From: CAYTMY01 sp964618075
GTDB taxonomy: Bacteria > Bacillota > Clostridia > Eubacteriales > Anaerofustaceae
NCBI GenBank assembly: GCA_964618075.1
Contig: CAZTZO010000042.1
Span: forward strand, 1 to 7,308
Direction: 5' to 3'
DNA length: 7,308 bases
Part shown: positions 5,281 to 7,308 of the stretch, one piece after another
Layout of the letters: each line of letters opens with the position of its first letter
Numbering within the stretch: position 1 is the stretch's first letter
The notes under the pieces: generated by a model
Told to the model about the DNA's origin: nothing
Databases searched by the model: none
The model's input: only the letters and a program-made list of their open reading frames with translations
Translations under genes and position numbers: made by a program

Positions 5281-5288
5281 AGAGCGAT
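5266..5288. promoter_or_regulatory. Dyad centred on the greA -10 box, possible operator
   Basis: ATTGCTCT (5266-5273) and AGAGCGAT (5281-5288) are inverted repeats with one mismatch in 8 bp, spaced by 7 bp that include most of the TATAAT box. Two-fold symmetry over a -10 box and the start site is what a repressor operator looks like. Chance cannot be excluded, and I do not recognise the half-site. Confidence 0.35.
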
Positions 5289-5318
5289 ACCAAAAAAACA
5301 AATTCAACGGAGTATGAA

Positions 5319-5801
5319 ATGTCAAATAAAGAAGTGCTTTTGACGAAGGACGGATATTATGAATTGCAGGAGCGTTTGGAATACCTGAAAACAGGCAAAC
5401 GTCATGAAATAGCGGAGAAAATAAAAACAGCTCGTGAATTCGGAGACTTAAGCGAAAACGCCGAATACGAGGAAGCCAAAAATGAACAGGCTTTTATGGA
5501 GGGAGAGATAGTCGAACTCGAATATAAGCTTAAAAACGCACGTATTATCGACGAAAAAAAGACGCCTAAGGGCGTTGTTGCGGTAGGCAGCAAGGTAAAG
5601 GTGCTTGACGAAGAAACCAACGACGAGTATGAGTACACTATAGTCGGAAGCGATGAGGCTGACATAGAGGCCAAAAGGATATCGAATGAATCGGCGGTCG
5701 GTAAGGCTCTTATAGGCAGCAAAGCAGGCAACAGCGTTACGGTAGCAGCCCCGGGCGGAGAATACACTCTTAAAATACTTCAAATCAGTAAAGGAAATTA
5801 G
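5319..5801 (+). CDS. greA: Transcription elongation factor GreA
   Basis: A 160-aa protein, the standard GreA length (about 158). GreA enters the secondary channel of RNA polymerase and stimulates cleavage of backtracked RNA so that stalled complexes can resume. The N-terminal antiparallel coiled coil covers residues 8-78, with the acidic tip motif GDLSENAEY at 42-50; D43 and E46 correspond to the metal-coordinating Asp and Glu of E. coli GreA (D41, E44), so it should be cleavage-competent. The C-terminal FKBP-like domain covers about 83-160 and has the signature ISNESAVGKALIG (121-133), where Ala replaces the more usual Pro. GGAG (5309-5312) lies 6 nt before the ATG; an ATG at 5314 is out of frame. 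The gene is followed after 2 nt by lysS, and both use the promoter at 5252-5280. A GreA homologue that inhibits polymerase is unlikely given the intact tip. Confidence 0.97.
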   Translation: MSNKEVLLTKDGYYELQERLEYLKTGKRHEIAEKIKTAREFGDLSENAEYEEAKNEQAFMEGEIVELEYKLKNARIIDEKKTPKGVVAVGSKVKVLDEETNDEYEYTIVGSDEADIEAKRISNESAVGKALIGSKAGNSVTVAAPGGEYTLKILQISKGN

Positions 5802-5803
5802 CT

Positions 5804-7282
5804 TTGAATCCTGAAATAAATAACGAAGCCTTGCCAGAGGTGGTAAAGGTACGAATAGATAAATACAATAAGCTGTGTAAGGACGGAAGGTATCCTTACA
5901 AAGAAACGTCCTTTAAAAGGACTGCTCTGACAAGCGATATAATCAATAATTTTGACGAATTTGACGCAAAGCAGGTCGCTATTGCAGGCAGGATAATGGC
6001 AAAACGCGGTCAAGGTAAGGTGTCTTTTTACGATTTACAGGATTCCGAGGGCAAAATACAGCTCTTTATAAAAAAAGATATCCTTGAGGATGAATACGAA
6101 TACATTCGCTCCTATGACATAGGAGATATTATAGGAGTAAACGGAGAGGTATTCAAGACACAGCGCGGTGAAATATCGGTGCGTGTGGAAAAGGTAATAC
6201 TTCTGTCAAAGTCTATACAGGTACTACCCGAAAAATTCCATGGGCTTAAGGATATGGATTTGCGCTATAGGCAGAGGTACGTAGATCTTATAATGAATCC
6301 CGAAGTAAAAAAGACGTTCCTTACTCGCGCAAACATAATAAAGGCGTTCAGGGATTTCATGGACGCAAGGGGCTTTGTGGAGGTCGAAACTCCCGTATTG
6401 GCAACCCTTGCAGGAGGAGCAAACGCACGTCCCTTTGAAACTCACCATAACACGCTGGATATTCCTATGTATATGCGTATAGCAACGGAGCTGCCCCTAA
6501 AAAGGTTGATAGTCGGCGGCTTTGACAAGGTTTATGAGATAGGAAGAATCTTTCGAAATGAAGGAATGGACGCTTCTCATAACCCCGAATTTACGACGAT
6601 GGAAAGCTACGAGTCGTATGCAAACTACGAAGACGTAATGAATATGATTGAGCAGTTGCTTTCGTATGTATGCGATAAGGTTTTGTCTACAGATGAAGTT
6701 ATGCTTGGCGAGAATAAAATAAGCATGAAGGCTCCTTACAGAAGAGCTAAAATGACAGACCTTGTAAATGAGTATGCCAAGGTTGATTTTGATAAAATAA
6801 CCGATTTGAACGAGGCAAAGCAAATAGCAAAGTCTATAGGTCTTGAGCCGCAGGAGGACTGGGGAATAGGCAAAATAATAGAGGAAGCCTTCGATATGTA
6901 TGTCGAGGATAAAATTATTCAGCCGACCTTTGTCATGAACCATCCCACAGAGGTTTCTCCGCTTGCAAAGAAATGCGAGGACGACCCGAGATATACGCAG
7001 CGTTTTGAATTGTTTATTAACGGCTGTGAGTATGCAAACGGCTTTTCCGAATTGAACGACCCGTTTGACCAAAGAGAACGTTTTGCCGCGCAGAGCGCAA
7101 AAAAAGAAATCGGAGACGACGAAGCGCATCCTTACGACGCTGACTTCATAAACGCCCTTGAAGTGGGCTTGCCTCCGACGGGCGGCGTTGGAGTCGGTAT
7201 CGACAGAATAGTAATGCTCCTTACGGGAGAGAGTACAATAAGAGACGTTATATTGTTCCCGACAATGAAACCCTTGGAGTGA
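5804..7282 (+). CDS. lysS: Lysyl-tRNA synthetase, class II
   Basis: A complete 492-aa enzyme, the usual length for bacterial LysRS (490-505). It charges tRNA-Lys with lysine in two ATP-dependent steps in the cytoplasm and acts as a homodimer. After an N-terminal helix, the anticodon-binding OB-fold spans about 57-150 (VAIAGRIMAKRGQGKVSFYD...). The catalytic core has class II motif 1 ending VEVETP (192-197), motif 2 RIFRNEG...HNPEFTTME (248-267) with R251 for ATP, and motif 3 GVGVGIDR (461-468) with R468, then the family ending RDVILFPTMKPLE. All key motifs are intact. The start is TTG at 5804, since no in-frame ATG occurs before residue 65, inside the OB-fold; AGGA (5792-5795) is 8 nt upstream and overlaps the greA end. 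The TAG of greA and the TTG are separated by 2 nt, so translation is probably coupled. No T-box or lysine riboswitch is seen. Confidence 0.98.
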   Translation: MNPEINNEALPEVVKVRIDKYNKLCKDGRYPYKETSFKRTALTSDIINNFDEFDAKQVAIAGRIMAKRGQGKVSFYDLQDSEGKIQLFIKKDILEDEYEYIRSYDIGDIIGVNGEVFKTQRGEISVRVEKVILLSKSIQVLPEKFHGLKDMDLRYRQRYVDLIMNPEVKKTFLTRANIIKAFRDFMDARGFVEVETPVLATLAGGANARPFETHHNTLDIPMYMRIATELPLKRLIVGGFDKVYEIGRIFRNEGMDASHNPEFTTMESYESYANYEDVMNMIEQLLSYVCDKVLSTDEVMLGENKISMKAPYRRAKMTDLVNEYAKVDFDKITDLNEAKQIAKSIGLEPQEDWGIGKIIEEAFDMYVEDKIIQPTFVMNHPTEVSPLAKKCEDDPRYTQRFELFINGCEYANGFSELNDPFDQRERFAAQSAKKEIGDDEAHPYDADFINALEVGLPPTGGVGVGIDRIVMLLTGESTIRDVILFPTMKPLE

Positions 7283-7308
7283 ATAAGTCTATATAGGTAG
7301 ATATAAGT

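Noticed and set aside
5256..5318. T-box or lysine riboswitch controlling the synthetase operon
   Set aside because: The predicted leader is only about 32 nt, with no T-box sequence and no room for a lysine riboswitch.
5402..5783. Two overlapping open frames opposite greA
   Set aside because: Both are shadows of the greA coding sequence; one is a low-complexity Ser/Leu/Ala run from reverse reading of Glu/Lys-rich codons.
6497..7129. Open frame of 210 codons on the strand opposite lysS
   Set aside because: It lies wholly within the strongly conserved lysS catalytic region; Cys/Phe/Leu-rich composition is typical of an antisense shadow, and no good ribosome binding site is seen.
7283..7308. 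TCTATATAGGTAGATATA-like symmetry after lysS
   Set aside because: Short, AT-only pairing without a T-run at the window edge; not enough for a terminator.

Overview
The window looks like an ordinary chromosomal stretch from a low- to mid-GC Firmicute, most likely an anaerobic member of Clostridia. The reasons are strong AGGAGG-type ribosome binding sites, sigma70/SigA-type promoters with 17-bp spacers, heavy use of ATA (Ile) and AGA/AGG (Arg) codons, a Gram-positive-style lipoprotein, a greA-lysS pair, and a gene pair (NifU-like scaffold plus GGGtGRT protein) that I know mainly from anaerobic bacteria. The genus cannot be told from the sequence. No mobile element, CRISPR array, tRNA or rRNA was seen.

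Left part (52-1807, minus strand). A lipoprotein gene with a PsbP/DcrB-like look is followed 14 nt later by an FMN-dependent azoreductase-type flavoprotein gene, both from a good minus-strand promoter (TTGACA-N17-TATGAT, 1839-1867). After a 203-nt gap comes a small single-pass membrane protein gene. Its Shine-Dalgarno sequence lies inside a 9-bp inverted repeat (413-449) that could mask it.

Middle part (1808-4363, plus strand). A divergent promoter region of 222 nt separates the two directions. Going right, promoter TTGACT-N17-TATCAT drives a leader with its own long imperfect hairpin (1942-1989). Next come a NifU-like Fe-S scaffold homologue with an unusual C-terminal extension, then 11 nt later a GGGtGRT-family protein of unknown function, then a membrane-anchored DUF4230 protein. 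The first two form the most interesting system here: a conserved cysteine-rich pair with no settled role.

Right part (4364-7282, plus strand). A 64-nt gap with overlapping inverted repeats leads to an unrecognised 275-aa gene that carries a terminator-like 11-bp hairpin within its first 30 codons. An excellent promoter (TTGACT-N17-TATAAT) overlaps the stop codon of that gene and drives greA (transcript cleavage factor) and lysS (class II lysyl-tRNA synthetase). lysS starts with TTG 2 nt after the greA stop, so the two are probably translationally coupled. No gene-free stretch exceeds 300 bases. Positions 1-51 and 7283-7308 show nothing I can name, and no lysS terminator is visible before the window ends.
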